Assembly (NCBI RefSeq): GCF_005671395.1
Contig: NZ_CP040428.1
Location: 1,426,001-1,490,000 of the forward strand
Length of the DNA stretch: 64,000 bases
DNA from: Jejubacter calystegiae
Lineage (GTDB): Bacteria; Pseudomonadota; Gammaproteobacteria; Enterobacterales; Enterobacteriaceae
Direction of reading: 5' to 3'
Shown: positions 8,689 to 18,319 of the stretch, piece by piece
Position numbering within the stretch: position 1 is the stretch's first letter
Layout of the letters: each line of letters starts with the position of its first letter
Position numbers and translations under genes: made by a program
Notes under the pieces: generated by a model
Database searches by the model: none
Seen by the model: only the letters and a program-made list of their open reading frames with translations
Told to the model about the DNA's origin: nothing

Positions 8689-9819
8689 ATGATTCCGTTT
8701 AACGCACCTCCGGTCGTGGGGACAGAGGTCGACTATATCCAGTCGGCGATGGGCAGCGGTAAGCTGTGCGGCGACGGCGGCTTTACCCGCCGCTGCCAGC
8801 AGTGGATGGAGCAGCGCTTCGGCAGCGCTAAGGTATTACTGACCCCGTCCTGCACTGCCTCGCTGGAGATGGCAGCGCTGTTACTCGATATTCAGCCCGG
8901 CGATGAAGTGATTATGCCGAGCTACACCTTTGTTTCCACCGCTAATGCCTTTGTACTGCGCGGCGCGCGCATCGTCTTTGTGGATATCCGCCCGGATACC
9001 ATGAATATCGATGAAACCAAAATTGAAGCGGCGATCACCGAACGAACCCGGGTCATCGTGCCGGTTCACTATGCCGGCGTGGCCTGTGAAATGGACACCA
9101 TTATGCGTATCGCCCGCGAGCATAAGCTGTGGGTGGTAGAAGATGCCGCTCAGGGCGTCATGGCCAGCTATAAAGGCCGGGCACTGGGAACCATCGGCCA
9201 TATCGGCTGTTACAGCTTTCATGAAACCAAGAATTACACCGCAGGCGGCGAGGGTGGAGCGACGCTCGTCAACGACCCGGCGCTGGTAGAACGCGCGGAG
9301 ATCGTTCGTGAAAAGGGCACTAACCGCAGCCAGTTCTTCCGTGGCCAGGTGGATAAATATACCTGGCGCGATATCGGCTCCAGTTACCTGATGGCGGATC
9401 TTCAGGCTGCCTATCTGTGGGGGCAGCTTGAAGCGGCGGAGAGCATCAATCAGCAGCGCCTGGCGCTGTGGCAGAACTACTATGACGCATTGCTACCGCT
9501 GGCAGATAAAGGCCGCATTGAGCTGCTGACCCTGCCTGCTGACTGCATGCATAACGCCCATATGTTTTACATAAAGCTGCGCGATGCCGACGATCGCAGT
9601 CGGTTAATTAGCTGGCTGAAAGAGGCGGAAATCCTGGCAGTATTCCACTATATCCCGCTACACAGCAGCCCGGCGGGCGAAGCGTTCGGAAGATTTCACG
9701 GCGAAGACCGTTATACCACCTCCCAGAGTGAGCGCCTGCTGCGCCTGCCGCTCTTCTATAATCTGAGCGCGACCAATCAGCGTACGGTGATCAATTCGCT
9801 GCAGAGCTACTTCGCCTGA
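8689..9819 (+). CDS. wecE: dTDP-4-amino-4,6-dideoxygalactose transaminase WecE
   Basis: PLP-dependent aminotransferase (DegT/DnrJ/EryC1 family) turning dTDP-4-keto-6-deoxyglucose into dTDP-4-amino-4,6-dideoxygalactose with glutamate as amino donor. It has 376 residues, the family length. Readable motifs are VEDAAQGVMASYKGRALGT and SFHETKNYTAGGEGG with the PLP-binding lysine. Its substrate would be made by RffH and RffG, which are missing from this cluster. The stop overlaps the wzxE start (TGATG). Confidence 0.97.
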   Translation: MIPFNAPPVVGTEVDYIQSAMGSGKLCGDGGFTRRCQQWMEQRFGSAKVLLTPSCTASLEMAALLLDIQPGDEVIMPSYTFVSTANAFVLRGARIVFVDIRPDTMNIDETKIEAAITERTRVIVPVHYAGVACEMDTIMRIAREHKLWVVEDAAQGVMASYKGRALGTIGHIGCYSFHETKNYTAGGEGGATLVNDPALVERAEIVREKGTNRSQFFRGQVDKYTWRDIGSSYLMADLQAAYLWGQLEAAESINQQRLALWQNYYDALLPLADKGRIELLTLPADCMHNAHMFYIKLRDADDRSRLISWLKEAEILAVFHYIPLHSSPAGEAFGRFHGEDRYTTSQSERLLRLPLFYNLSATNQRTVINSLQSYFA

Positions 9820-11069
9820 TGTCGCTGGCACGGGCTTCGGTGTGGACCGCGGCGTCCACGCTGGTCAAGATCGGCGCGGGTTTGCTGGTGGTGAAACTGC
9901 TGGCGGTAGCCTACGGCCCCGGCGGTGTCGGGATGGCGGGGAATTTCCGCCAGTTGGTCACGGTGCTGGGCGTACTGGCCGGTGCCGGTATTTTTAACGG
10001 CGTCACTAAGTATGTCGCCCAGTATCTGGATGATTCACAGCGTCTTCGGCTGGTGGTGGGGACCTCCTCGGCGATGGTGCTGGGCTTTTCAACTCTGCTG
10101 GCGCTGATATTTGTGCTGGCGTCTGGCCCCATCAGTCAGGGGTTGTTCGGCCAGCGGGACTATCAGGGGCTGGTACGACTGGTGGCGCTGGTTCAGTTAG
10201 GAATCGCCTGGGCAAACCTGTCGCTGGCGATTATCAAGGGGTTTCGTGATGCAGCCGGTAATGCGCTGGCGTTGATTCTGGGAAGCCTGATCGGGGTTCT
10301 GGCGTGGCTGGCAAGCTGGCGTCTGGGGGGATATCCCGGTGCGCTGCTGGGTCTGGCGCTGGTGCCTGCGTTGGTGGTGATTCCCGGCGCGATTATCCTG
10401 CATCGCCGCCGCCATCTGCCGCTGAGCTATCTGAAACCCTGCTGGGACAGAGAAACGGCGGCTAACCTCAGCAAGTTCACCTTTATGGCGCTGATGACCT
10501 CGGTAACCATGCCGGTGGCTTATGTGATGATGCGTAACCTGCTGGCGGTACGCTATGGCTGGGATACGGTCGGGATATGGCAGGGGGTGAGTAGCATCTC
10601 CGACGCCTGGCTGCAGTTTATTACCGCCTCGTTTAGCGTTTACCTGCTGCCGACGCTCTCAAGGCTGACGGCGAAGGCGGATATCAGCCGCGAAATTGGT
10701 CGGGCATTGCGTTTTGTCCTGCCCGCGGTGGCTCTGGTGGGATTCGGGGTCTGGGTTCTGCGCGATTTCGCCATCTGGCTGCTCTTTTCGGCAAAGTTTA
10801 CCGCTATGCGTGACCTGTTCGCCTGGCAACTGGTGGGGGACGTACTGAAGGTCGGCGCTTATGTCTTTGGCTATCTGATTATTGCGAAGGCCTCGCTGCG
10901 GCTCTACATCCTGGCGGAAATCAGCCAGTTCGCGCTGTTGACCGGTTTCTCCCGCTGGCTGATACCGGAGCATGGCGCATTGGGCGCCGCTCAGGCCTAT
11001 ATGGCGACCTATATTGTCTGGTTCTCCCTGTGCTGTCTGGGATTTCTTTGGTGGCGTAACCGCGTATGA
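9819..11069 (+). CDS. wzxE: lipid III flippase WzxE
   Basis: Multi-pass inner-membrane flippase that moves the undecaprenyl-diphosphate-linked ECA trisaccharide to the periplasmic face. The 416-residue product is strongly hydrophobic with about 12 predicted membrane helices and begins [23 protein letters not shown], typical for Wzx/MOP proteins. It overlaps wecE by one base and wecF by four bases, so it is translationally coupled to both. Confidence 0.96.
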   Translation: MSLARASVWTAASTLVKIGAGLLVVKLLAVAYGPGGVGMAGNFRQLVTVLGVLAGAGIFNGVTKYVAQYLDDSQRLRLVVGTSSAMVLGFSTLLALIFVLASGPISQGLFGQRDYQGLVRLVALVQLGIAWANLSLAIIKGFRDAAGNALALILGSLIGVLAWLASWRLGGYPGALLGLALVPALVVIPGAIILHRRRHLPLSYLKPCWDRETAANLSKFTFMALMTSVTMPVAYVMMRNLLAVRYGWDTVGIWQGVSSISDAWLQFITASFSVYLLPTLSRLTAKADISREIGRALRFVLPAVALVGFGVWVLRDFAIWLLFSAKFTAMRDLFAWQLVGDVLKVGAYVFGYLIIAKASLRLYILAEISQFALLTGFSRWLIPEHGALGAAQAYMATYIVWFSLCCLGFLWWRNRV

Positions 11070-12145
11070 CGACACTGATTCACGTGCTGGGATCGAACAT
11101 CCCGCACCACAACCATACCGTACTCAGTTTCTTTCAACAGACGCAGGCGGCGTCGGAGCAGGGGCGGCGCTTTATGGTAGTTTCCGACGATGCCGGGCTG
11201 ATGGCAGCGTATCCGTCGCTTGCGATTGAGGTATTCCCCACGAAAAAGGCGCTGGCCCAGGCGGTAACTGCCCGTGCACGGCGCGATCGCCGCCAGCGCT
11301 TTCTGTTCCATGGCCAGTTTAATCAGTCGCTGTGGCTGGCACTGCTGTGGGGCGGCATTAAACCGGCGCAGTTTAACTGGCATATCTGGGGCGCCGATCT
11401 TTATGAAGTTTCCGCCAGTCTGAAGTTCCGGCTGTTCTACCGCCTGCGGCGTCTGGCACAGCGCCGGGTTGGGCGGGTATTCGCTACCCGCGGCGATCTT
11501 AACTATTTTCACCAGCGCTATCCGCAGGTGGCGGGTGAACTGCTCTATTTTCCCACCCGGATGGACCCGTCCCTCAACAATCTGGATAATGAGAAGAATC
11601 AGCGGGATTTTGTGCAGATCCTGGTGGGAAATTCCGGCGATCGCAGCAATCAACACGTTGAGGCGTTGCGTGAGATCCATCAACGCTTCGGCGATCGGGC
11701 CCGTGTGGTGGTGCCTATGGGCTACCCCGAGGGCAATCAGGCGTATATCGATGAGGTACAGCGAGCGGGAAGTCAGCTGTTCAGTCCCGACCGCCTGGAG
11801 ATATTGCGCGATCGGCTGGCATTCGACGCCTATCTGACGCTGCTTCGAAAGTGTGATCTGGGTTATTTCATCTTTGAGCGCCAGCAGGGGATAGGCACAC
11901 TCTGTCTGCTTATTCAGGCGGGGATCCCCTGCGTTCTGAGCCGGAAGAATCCCTTCTGGCAGGATATGGTGGAGCAGCAGATTCCGGTTCTGTTTACCGG
12001 TGATACGCTTAATGAGTCGGTGGTGCGCGAGGCGCAGCGCCAGTTGAAAAGTGTGGATAAGAACGGCATCACTTTTTTTAGCCCCAACTACCTTGATGGT
12101 TGGATGCGGGCGTTGCGAGTGGCATCAGGAGAAGAGAAGGCATGA
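11066..12145 (+). CDS. wecF: TDP-Fuc4NAc:lipid II Fuc4NAc transferase WecF
   Basis: Glycosyltransferase (GT56) adding Fuc4NAc to GlcNAc-ManNAcA-undecaprenyl diphosphate and so completing lipid III at the cytoplasmic face. It has 359 residues. The start [19 protein letters not shown] and the segments [12 protein letters not shown] and [20 protein letters not shown] are family-like. It lies between the flippase and polymerase genes, with 4-base ATGA overlaps on both sides. Confidence 0.96.
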   Translation: MTTLIHVLGSNIPHHNHTVLSFFQQTQAASEQGRRFMVVSDDAGLMAAYPSLAIEVFPTKKALAQAVTARARRDRRQRFLFHGQFNQSLWLALLWGGIKPAQFNWHIWGADLYEVSASLKFRLFYRLRRLAQRRVGRVFATRGDLNYFHQRYPQVAGELLYFPTRMDPSLNNLDNEKNQRDFVQILVGNSGDRSNQHVEALREIHQRFGDRARVVVPMGYPEGNQAYIDEVQRAGSQLFSPDRLEILRDRLAFDAYLTLLRKCDLGYFIFERQQGIGTLCLLIQAGIPCVLSRKNPFWQDMVEQQIPVLFTGDTLNESVVREAQRQLKSVDKNGITFFSPNYLDGWMRALRVASGEEKA

Positions 12146-13503
12146 GTTTGCTGCAGTCTGGCGGTCTGATGATTATCTGGCTTGCCTCCGTGCTGTTTAT
12201 TGGTACCGTGACCTGGCGCGAGTTTCGCCGGGTGCGTTTTAATTTTAATGTTTTCTTTTCACTGCTGTTCCTGTTGACGTTCTATTTCGGCTTCCCGTTA
12301 ACGATGACGCTGGTGTTCCGCTTTAACGTGGAGGTGCTTCCTGCCCAGGCGCTTCAGCAGGCTCTGCTGACCGCTGGGTGTTTCTATGCCGTCTATTACA
12401 CCGCCTATAAAACCCGGCTGCGATCGGCTGTCGCGGAGCGCAACCGGCCGGAACGGCTCAATATCAATCGGGTCGAAGCGCAGCTCACCTTCCTGCTGCT
12501 GTTGACGGTGGCGCTGGCCAGCGTCGTGCTCTTTTTTATGCTCAACGGTTTTCTGCTGTTCCGACTGCACTCCTACAGCGAGATTTTCTCAAGCCAGGTG
12601 GCGGGCGTGGCGCTTAAACGCTTCTTCTACTTCTTTATTCCGGCCATGCTGGTGCTCTATTTTTTGCGTCAGAGTAAAAGCGCCTGGCTGGGGTTTCTGG
12701 TGTGTACCGTGGCGTTTGGTCTGCTGACCTACGCGCTGGTGGGCGGCACGCGTGCCAATATTATTATCGCTTTCGCCATCTTCCTGTTTATTGGCATTCT
12801 GCGCGGCTGGATCTCGCTGTGGATGCTGGCATGCGCTGGCGTGCTGGGCATAGTCGGGATGTTCTGGCTGGCGCTAAAGCGCTATGGTCTGGACGTGAGC
12901 GGCGACGAAGCGTTTTATACCTTCCTGTATCTGACGCGCGATACCTTCTCGCCCTGGGAGAACCTGGCGCTGCTGATCCAGAACTACGATAAGATCGATT
13001 TCCAGGGGCTGGCGCCCATCGTGCGCGACTTTTATGTCTTTATTCCTTCCTGGCTGTGGCCGGGGCGTCCTGCTGCCGTGCTGAACAGCGCCAACTACTT
13101 TACCTGGGAAGTGCTGAACAACCACTCGGGGCTGGCGATTTCTCCCACGCTTATCGGTTCGCTGCTGGTAATGGGCGGTTACTGGCTTATCGTACCGGGT
13201 GCCGTGGTGGTGGGGCTGATTATCAAATGGTTCGACTGGCTCTATGAGCTGGGGAACCGGACGGATAATCGCTATAAGGCGGCGATACTGCACAGCTTTT
13301 GCTTCGGCGCCATCTTTAATATGATCGTGCTGGCGCGTGAGGGGCTGGATGCCTTTGTTTCGCGGGTGGTCTTTTTTATGTTGGTCTTTGGATTATGCCT
13401 GTGGCTTGCCCGGCTGTTATTCAAAGCCTTCGAGCGAGTTGGGCTGGTCCGTGAGCGCACGGCGGCATCCCGGAACGCGCTTTATACACAAACGGATAAG
13501 TAA
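12142..13503 (+). CDS. wzyE: ECA polymerase WzyE
   Basis: Inner-membrane polymerase that joins ECA repeat units at the periplasmic face. The protein has 453 residues (about 450 in E. coli) and is highly hydrophobic with about 11 membrane helices. The central and C-terminal regions are strongly conserved, for example [20 protein letters not shown] and [21 protein letters not shown] start at the ATG at 12142 behind AGAAGAGAAGG, because MSLLQ is the family N-terminus. A longer frame from 12100 is inside wecF. Confidence 0.96.
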   Translation: MSLLQSGGLMIIWLASVLFIGTVTWREFRRVRFNFNVFFSLLFLLTFYFGFPLTMTLVFRFNVEVLPAQALQQALLTAGCFYAVYYTAYKTRLRSAVAERNRPERLNINRVEAQLTFLLLLTVALASVVLFFMLNGFLLFRLHSYSEIFSSQVAGVALKRFFYFFIPAMLVLYFLRQSKSAWLGFLVCTVAFGLLTYALVGGTRANIIIAFAIFLFIGILRGWISLWMLACAGVLGIVGMFWLALKRYGLDVSGDEAFYTFLYLTRDTFSPWENLALLIQNYDKIDFQGLAPIVRDFYVFIPSWLWPGRPAAVLNSANYFTWEVLNNHSGLAISPTLIGSLLVMGGYWLIVPGAVVVGLIIKWFDWLYELGNRTDNRYKAAILHSFCFGAIFNMIVLAREGLDAFVSRVVFFMLVFGLCLWLARLLFKAFERVGLVRERTAASRNALYTQTDK

Positions 13504-13509
13504 CGCAAG

Positions 13510-14250
13510 ATGAGTGAACGGACACAGGCGCCGGTTTATACCATACGCGGCATGAGGCTGCTGGGCTGGCGTAATATGGCACATGCACTGGATTATCTGC
13601 ATACCGATACCGGGCTACGGCAGGGAACCCTGGTGGCGATTAACGCCGAGAAAATCCTGACAGCAGAACGCGATCCGCTGGTGCATGAGTTAATTAACGA
13701 GGCGGAGTTTAAGTACGCCGACGGCATCAGCGTGGTGCGCTCCATCCGCAAGAAATATCCCAATGCTGAGGTAAACCGGGTAGCCGGAGCCGATCTCTGG
13801 GAAGCATTGATGGCCCAGGCCGGTAGAGAAGGCACCCCGGTGTTTCTGATTGGCGGGCAGCCCCAGGTGCTGGCGCAAACCTGTGAACAGCTACGCAGCC
13901 GCTGGGGCGTGAATATTGTGGGTAGTCAGGACGGTTATTTTAAGTCCGAGTCGCGCCAGGCGCTGTTTGAACGGGTGCGGGACAGCGGTGCCCAGTTGGT
14001 TACCGTCGCCATGGGATCGCCGCGTCAGGAGATTGTGATGCGCGAGTGTCGCCAGGTGTATCCTCAGGCGCTCTATATGGGGGTAGGGGGAACCTATGAT
14101 GTCTTTACCGGCCATGTAAAACGTGCCCCAAAAGGCTGGCAGAACCTGGGGCTGGAGTGGCTGTACCGGCTGGTCAGTCAGCCTTCCCGCATTAAGCGTC
14201 AGCTGCGTCTGTTGCGTTATCTTGCCTGGCATTACAGCGGCCGCCTTTGA
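13510..14250 (+). CDS. wecG: UDP-ManNAcA:lipid I ManNAcA transferase WecG
   Basis: GT26 (WecG/TagA/CpsF) glycosyltransferase making lipid II of the ECA pathway by adding ManNAcA to lipid I. It is 246 residues long, as in E. coli. Family signatures are [45 protein letters not shown] and [18 protein letters not shown]. It is the last wec gene; 200 bases of non-coding sequence follow before yifK, with no clear U-tract terminator. Confidence 0.97.
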   Translation: MSERTQAPVYTIRGMRLLGWRNMAHALDYLHTDTGLRQGTLVAINAEKILTAERDPLVHELINEAEFKYADGISVVRSIRKKYPNAEVNRVAGADLWEALMAQAGREGTPVFLIGGQPQVLAQTCEQLRSRWGVNIVGSQDGYFKSESRQALFERVRDSGAQLVTVAMGSPRQEIVMRECRQVYPQALYMGVGGTYDVFTGHVKRAPKGWQNLGLEWLYRLVSQPSRIKRQLRLLRYLAWHYSGRL

Positions 14251-14451
14251 TTCTTATTCCAGCAGAGCCGGCATTCGCAGGCGGTTGCCGCTTCCCTTCC
14301 CGGCAATATCCGGTTTGCTATTTGGCAAAAAACAGGAAATCATGACGCCCGCCCGTCGGCCGCTACCTTGCGTGGTGACGGGAAAAGCGCACTCATCATA
14401 ATAATAACCGGTGTGATACCGGGCTGATTGCAAACACCATTCGAGGGAACT

Positions 14452-15837
14452 ATGGCTGAAAAGAAACCCGAGCTCCAGCGCGGCCTGGAAGCTCGACATA
14501 TTGAATTGATCGCCCTTGGGGGCACCATTGGCGTAGGCCTGTTTATGGGGTCCGCAAGCACCCTTAAGTGGGCGGGTCCTTCCGTTTTGCTGGCCTATAT
14601 TCTCGCCGGGATTTTTGTTTTCTTCATTATGCGCTCGATGGGCGAAATGCTGTTTCTGGAGCCGGTGACCGGCTCTTTCGCCGTCTATGCGCATCGCTAT
14701 ATGAATCCTTTCTTTGGCTATCTGACGGCGTGGTCCTACTGGTTTATGTGGATGGCGGTGGGGATTTCCGAAATCACCGCCATCGGCGTTTATGTTCAGT
14801 ACTGGTTCCCTGAATTGCCCCAGTGGTTACCGGCATTGCTGGCCGTAGGACTGGTGGCGCTGGCCAATCTGGCGGCGGTACGGTTGTACGGGGAAATCGA
14901 GTTCTGGTTTGCCATGATTAAAGTGACCACCATTATTGTGATGATCGTGGTAGGGCTGGGCGTTATCTTCTTTGGTTTCGGCAATGGCGGTCATGCCACC
15001 GGTTTTGGCAATCTGACGGAGCACGGCGGTTTCTTTGCCGGCGGCTGGAAAGGTTTTCTGACCGCGCTCTGTATCGTGGTGGCCTCCTATCAGGGGGTGG
15101 AGCTGATCGGTATTACTGCCGGTGAAGCGAAGAACCCTCAGGTAACGCTGCGCAGCGCGGTAGGGAAGGTGCTGTGGCGTATTCTGATCTTCTATGTGGG
15201 CGCTATCTTTGTGGTGATCACCATCTTCCCGTGGAATGAGCTGGGTGATAGCGGCAGCCCCTTTGTGTTGACCTTTGCGAAAATCGGTATCACGGCGGCA
15301 GCCGGGATTATCAACTTTGTGGTACTGACAGCGGCGCTGTCGGGTTGTAACAGCGGAATGTATAGCTGCGGCCGGATGCTGTTTGCCCTGGCGAAGAATC
15401 GTCAGCTACCGTCCGGTATGGCGAAGGTGTCGAAGAATGGCGTGCCGGTTATGGGGGTGGCCGTCTCAATTGTAATTCTGCTGGTAGGATCGGGTCTGAA
15501 CTACGTTATTCCTAATCCGCAGCGGGTATTCGTGTATGTCTATAGCGCCAGCGTCTTGCCGGGAATGGTACCCTGGTTTGTGATTCTGATAAGCCAGCTG
15601 CGGTTTCGCCGGGTACACCGTGAAGCGATGGCCAGCCATCCGTTCCGCTCGCTTTTTTTCCCGTGGTCGAACTGGTTAACCATGGCGTTTCTACTGTGTG
15701 TGCTGGTGGGGATGGGAATCAACGAAGATACCCGTATGTCGCTGATTGTCGGGGGACTGTTTCTGGCGGGGGTGACCCTGGCGTACCGGGTTTTTGGGCT
15801 TGGTCGCCATGTTGAATCGGTGAAACGGAACAGTTAA
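14452..15837 (+). CDS. yifK: amino-acid permease YifK
   Basis: Inner-membrane transporter of the APC superfamily (AAT family), reported as a threonine/serine permease in enterics. The product has 461 residues with about 12 membrane helices. The N-terminus [20 protein letters not shown] and the segment [14 protein letters not shown] form the classic substrate-binding region. The ATG at 14452 follows GAGGGAAC and gives the family N-terminus MAEKKPELQ; the longer frame from 14428 is rejected. In E. coli/Salmonella yifK is regulated by Lrp and the small RNA GcvB; I did not identify those sites here. Confidence 0.95.
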   Translation: MAEKKPELQRGLEARHIELIALGGTIGVGLFMGSASTLKWAGPSVLLAYILAGIFVFFIMRSMGEMLFLEPVTGSFAVYAHRYMNPFFGYLTAWSYWFMWMAVGISEITAIGVYVQYWFPELPQWLPALLAVGLVALANLAAVRLYGEIEFWFAMIKVTTIIVMIVVGLGVIFFGFGNGGHATGFGNLTEHGGFFAGGWKGFLTALCIVVASYQGVELIGITAGEAKNPQVTLRSAVGKVLWRILIFYVGAIFVVITIFPWNELGDSGSPFVLTFAKIGITAAAGIINFVVLTAALSGCNSGMYSCGRMLFALAKNRQLPSGMAKVSKNGVPVMGVAVSIVILLVGSGLNYVIPNPQRVFVYVYSASVLPGMVPWFVILISQLRFRRVHREAMASHPFRSLFFPWSNWLTMAFLLCVLVGMGINEDTRMSLIVGGLFLAGVTLAYRVFGLGRHVESVKRNS

Positions 15838-15889
15838 TCAGCGTAGTGTGCAAAGCATAACCAAACGCGCATTTTATTAAAAAAACATA

Positions 15890-15918
15890 TGGACAGCAGG
15901 ACGCGAAGTCCGTAGTAT
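15890..15918 (+). promoter_or_regulatory. promoter of the argX-hisR-leuT-proM tRNA operon
   Basis: A -35 box TGGACA and a -10 box TAGTAT are separated by exactly 17 bases. They are followed by a C-rich discriminator (TCCCCTCCGC), the kind typical of stringently controlled stable-RNA promoters. The first tRNA begins 22 bases after the -10 box. Confidence 0.75.
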
Positions 15919-15939
15919 TCCCCTCCGCAACGGCGCTAC

Positions 15940-16016
<77 letters not shown>

Positions 16017-16076
16017 TTTAACCCAGGCGCTTGAGCTGCGGTGGTAGGATTATACCGCGTGAGAAAGAAATACAGT

Positions 16077-16153
16077 GGTGGCTATAGCTCAGTTGGTAGA
16101 GCCCTGGATTGTGATTCCAGTTGTCGTGGGTTCGAGTCCCATTAGCCACCCCA
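16077..16153 (+). tRNA. hisR: tRNA-His (GTG)
   Basis: A 77-base gene with the extra 5' G (-1) paired to C73 that is diagnostic of tRNA-His, anticodon GTG and encoded CCA. Second gene of the operon. Confidence 0.98.
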
Positions 16154-16169
16154 TCTATTTAGTGGTTAT

Positions 16170-16256
16170 GCGAAGGTGGCGGAATTGGTAGACGCGCTAG
16201 CTTCAGGTGTTAGTGTCCTTACGGACGTGAGGGTTCAAGTCCCTCCCCTCGCACCA
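16170..16256 (+). tRNA. leuT: tRNA-Leu (CAG)
   Basis: An 87-base class II tRNA with a long variable arm (TGTCCTTACGGACG) and anticodon CAG; CCA is encoded. Third gene of the operon. Confidence 0.98.
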
Positions 16257-16299
16257 CACCCTGACTTCTTTCTGAACAAGAAGCAAAACGGCAGTATTT

Positions 16300-16376
16300 C
16301 GGCGAGTAGCGCAGCCTGGTAGCGCAACTGGTTTGGGACCAGTGGGTCGGAGGTTCGAATCCTCTCTCGCCGACCA
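16300..16376 (+). tRNA. proM: tRNA-Pro (TGG)
   Basis: A 77-base gene with anticodon arm ACTGG-TT-TGG-GA-CCAGT, anticodon TGG and encoded CCA. Last gene of the operon, followed directly by a terminator. Its antisense strand can be translated as [19 protein letters not shown], a well-known false protein. Confidence 0.98.
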
Positions 16377-16391
16377 CTCCGCTTCGTGCGG

Positions 16392-16420
16392 AAGGCAGGC
16401 TTAAAGCCTGCTTTTTTGTT
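16392..16420 (+). terminator. tRNA operon terminator
   Basis: A GCAGGC / GCCTGC stem extended by A-T pairs, with loop TTAAA and a following TTTTTTGTTTT tract, 15 bases after proM. Confidence 0.9.
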
Positions 16421-16498
16421 TTCTGCCCCCCTCTTAAATTTCTCCAGTGATTGTTTTATGCGCCGCATATCAGCGCGTGCTTCCGTCGTGGCGGCATT

Positions 16499-16611
16499 TG
16501 TCGTTGCATAACGACAAGATTGATTGTGGGTGTCGTCGAAGTAAGACATTTATTTTAATGATTTATAAAGACTATTCCCTGAATGCTGATAACTGTCTCC
16601 CTGGGGCGACA
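16499..16611 (+). promoter_or_regulatory. three GlrR-type activator sites upstream of glmZ
   Basis: Three perfect matches to TGTC-N10-GACA lie at 16499-16516, 16531-16548 and 16594-16611. Their centres are 32 and 63 bases apart, about three and six helical turns, so they lie on one face of the DNA. This is the reported binding sequence of GlrR (YfhA), the sigma54-dependent response regulator that activates glmY/glmZ. The sites are 100-210 bases before the glmZ start, the normal range for such activators. Assignment to GlrR is from motif and context. Confidence 0.8.
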
Positions 16612-16677
16612 GTTTTATGTTGACCTTGAAGACAACATCAATGCTAATGGCGTGGCCCCTTGTATTTTAAGGGGTAT

Positions 16678-16705
16678 TTGCACCTGGCATGATACGTGCA
16701 ATAAT
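16678..16705 (+). promoter_or_regulatory. overlapping sigma54 and sigma70 promoters of glmZ
   Basis: A sigma54 element TGGCAT-N5-GTGCA (GG at 16686-16687, GC at 16698-16699, ten bases between) places the start near 16711. Overlapping it is a sigma70-like pair, TTGCAC at 16678 and AATAAT at 16700, 16 bases apart, with nearly the same start. Such overlapping promoters are described for glmY/glmZ in enterobacteria. Confidence 0.75.
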
Positions 16706-16711
16706 TACAGG

Positions 16712-16919
16712 GTAGATGCTCATTCCCTTTCTTATGTTCGCCATCTGGCCTCATAAACCCTGGAATGATGCAGAGCCATTTGTGGTGCTTATCGTCCACC
16801 TGCAGATGTCGCAGCCTGGCTGCCTCATCAAACATCATGGACACAACGTTGAGTGAAGCACCTTTTATGTTGTCAAACAGACCTGTTTTAGTACCCGCCA
16901 CTCCGGCGGGTATTTTTTT
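16712..16919 (+). ncRNA. glmZ: small RNA GlmZ
   Basis: Hfq-dependent small RNA of about 207 bases that base-pairs with glmS mRNA to raise glucosamine-6-phosphate synthase, and is cleaved by RNase E with RapZ unless the decoy GlmY is present. The 5' end GTAGATGCTCATTCC, the segment GGTGCTTATCGTCCAC and the pairing/processing region GACACAACGTTGAGTGAAGC match GlmZ as I know it. The gene ends with the stem TACCCGCC / GGCGGGTA and a run of seven T. It sits upstream of hemY as in E. coli. A minus-strand ORF over this stretch is antisense noise. Confidence 0.92.
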
Positions 16920-16920
16920 C

Positions 16921-17045
16921 TACTTCATACTTTGGGCTGCAGATGCATTGGCTGCGCTTACGCACCCCGGTCACATAGTGGGCTATGCTCCCGGGGACTT
17001 GCGCGCTTGCCGCCTTCCTGCAACCCAAATTATTTTGCAGAATCT
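16921..17045. repeat. ERIC (IRU) intergenic repeat
   Basis: A ~125-bp element with the ERIC core: GCACCCCGGTCACATAG and ATGCTCCCGGGGACTTG form the central palindrome, flanked by GATGCATTGGCTGC and TTGCCGCCTTCCTGCAAC. It lies between the glmZ terminator and the hem operon terminator. ERIC elements are transcribed as hairpins but code for nothing. Confidence 0.88.
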
Positions 17046-17076
17046 GCTTCATACTTCAGGATGGGTCACAGGCAAT

Positions 17077-17105
17077 AAAAAAGGCGACAACATGTCGCCT
17101 TTTTG
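17077..17105 (-). terminator. hem operon terminator (bidirectional hairpin)
   Basis: A perfect 11-bp stem AAAAGGCGACA / TGTCGCCTTTT with loop ACA and A/T tracts on both sides. It is 15 bases past the hemY stop in the minus direction and could also stop plus-strand readthrough from glmZ. Confidence 0.85.
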
Positions 17106-17119
17106 ATGTCTGACAAGGG

Positions 17120-18316
17120 TCAGATATCGGCCTCTTTTTTCAGCGACAGCAACAGGCCATCGCGGCGCATGGTTGCTGCCTCTTCAGGCATTTTCAGGCG
17201 ATCCAGGGTATCGGCAAGCCAGGCGTAGTCGAAGGCATCGGGGCGCTGCTTCAGCGCGGCGCGGAAGGCCAGGCTGGCCTCTTTCCATTCGCCGTGCTTC
17301 ATCAGCATCTGCCCCAGGGTGCTCCACAGCAGCGGACGATCTCCATGGGTCTTAATCTGCTGACGCAGGACTTTCTCCACCTCTTCCGGCGTTGCGGTCT
17401 TCAGGCGCGGCATCAGCATCACCAGGCGCTCGTCATACTGGCGCTTCACACCGTCCAGAATTATTTTCTGGGCCGTCTCGTGGTCGTCGCACTGAATCAG
17501 GTGTTCGGCCATTGCCACCTGCAGCATCGGCTGATGCCGGGTCTTACGGCTCTGATTTTGCCACCAGCGTTTCAGACCGTCGCTGCCCTGTTCCGCCATG
17601 GCCTGATCCATCAGCCCAATCCAGGCGCGTTCTTCCAGTGCGGCGCGGTGTGCTTCATCGCCCACGCCTGCTTTTTCCATCGGGTAGATGATGTCCAGCA
17701 GCGAACTCCAGGCGCTGGTACGGATATAAGCCTGTTCGGCCAGACGCAGCACCTCGGGATGGCGCGGGGCGATCTCCAGCAGCTTATCAATACCGTGTCG
17801 CGCGGCGTGATCCTCATTGCGTGCCAGTTGCAGGCGAACCCGGGTGATCTCTACTGGAATCGGGGAGTCTTCCGCCAGACTGGCCGCATTGTCGAGATAC
17901 TGGCTGGCGCGGGCGTCATCGCCGCGCTGTTGGGCCGCTTCGGCGGCCAGCAGATAGTTAACCACCGGTTGCTCAGCGTGTTCAGCATGCTTAGACAGCA
18001 ATCTTTCCACCTGCTGGTAGTCGCCTTCCGCCAGTTTGAGCAGCGCCTGGCTGGTCTGCTTACGGGCGCGCTTGCTCTTGCGACCCAGGAACCAGCCGCG
18101 GGTACGCGCACCGGTGCGGAAGATTCTCCGCAGTATCCACTCCACAATAAACAGCGCCGCGACCAGAACGAGCAGCATAATGGTCAGGGCGGTGATACTG
18201 GTCTCAATGTTCCAGCTTTCGGTCTGAATCAGTACGTATCCCTGATGGCCGGCAAAGATGGGACCGATAACGATCCCGGCGATCAGCAGCAGAAACAGCA
18301 GCAGAACTTTTATCAT
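17120..18316 (-). CDS. hemY: HemY, haem-biosynthesis-associated TPR membrane protein
   Basis: Inner-membrane protein of the hemCDXY operon, thought to organise late haem-pathway enzymes; the exact role is unsettled. It is 398 residues, as in E. coli. Two membrane helices at about 5-25 and 42-62 form the HemY N-terminal domain. The rest is made of TPR-like helices, for example ALLKLAEGDYQQVERLLSK and FRAALKQRPDAFDYAWLAD. It is last in its operon, three bases after hemX. It is unrelated to Bacillus HemY (protoporphyrinogen oxidase). Confidence 0.95.
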   Translation of the reverse strand: MIKVLLLFLLLIAGIVIGPIFAGHQGYVLIQTESWNIETSITALTIMLLVLVAALFIVEWILRRIFRTGARTRGWFLGRKSKRARKQTSQALLKLAEGDYQQVERLLSKHAEHAEQPVVNYLLAAEAAQQRGDDARASQYLDNAASLAEDSPIPVEITRVRLQLARNEDHAARHGIDKLLEIAPRHPEVLRLAEQAYIRTSAWSSLLDIIYPMEKAGVGDEAHRAALEERAWIGLMDQAMAEQGSDGLKRWWQNQSRKTRHQPMLQVAMAEHLIQCDDHETAQKIILDGVKRQYDERLVMLMPRLKTATPEEVEKVLRQQIKTHGDRPLLWSTLGQMLMKHGEWKEASLAFRAALKQRPDAFDYAWLADTLDRLKMPEEAATMRRDGLLLSLKKEADI

Positions 18317-18319
18317 TGA

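Noticed and set aside
14251-14451. Possible small ORF or terminator between wecG and yifK
   Set aside because: No stem with a U-tract and no ORF with a ribosome site; treated as the yifK leader.
16235-16549. Minus-strand ORF containing [19 protein letters not shown]
   Set aside because: This is the well-known false translation of the antisense strand of tRNA-Pro/tRNA-Leu genes.
16644-16901. 85-residue minus-strand ORF with a C-x2-C-x5-C pattern, at first like a Cas4/RecB-type nuclease remnant
   Set aside because: It is exactly antisense to the small RNA GlmZ and its promoter, which explain the conservation of the DNA; no ribosome site for the ORF.
17294-18319. 341-residue plus-strand ORF
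   Set aside because: Antisense to hemY in codon-biased DNA; low-complexity Q/L-rich product with no family features.
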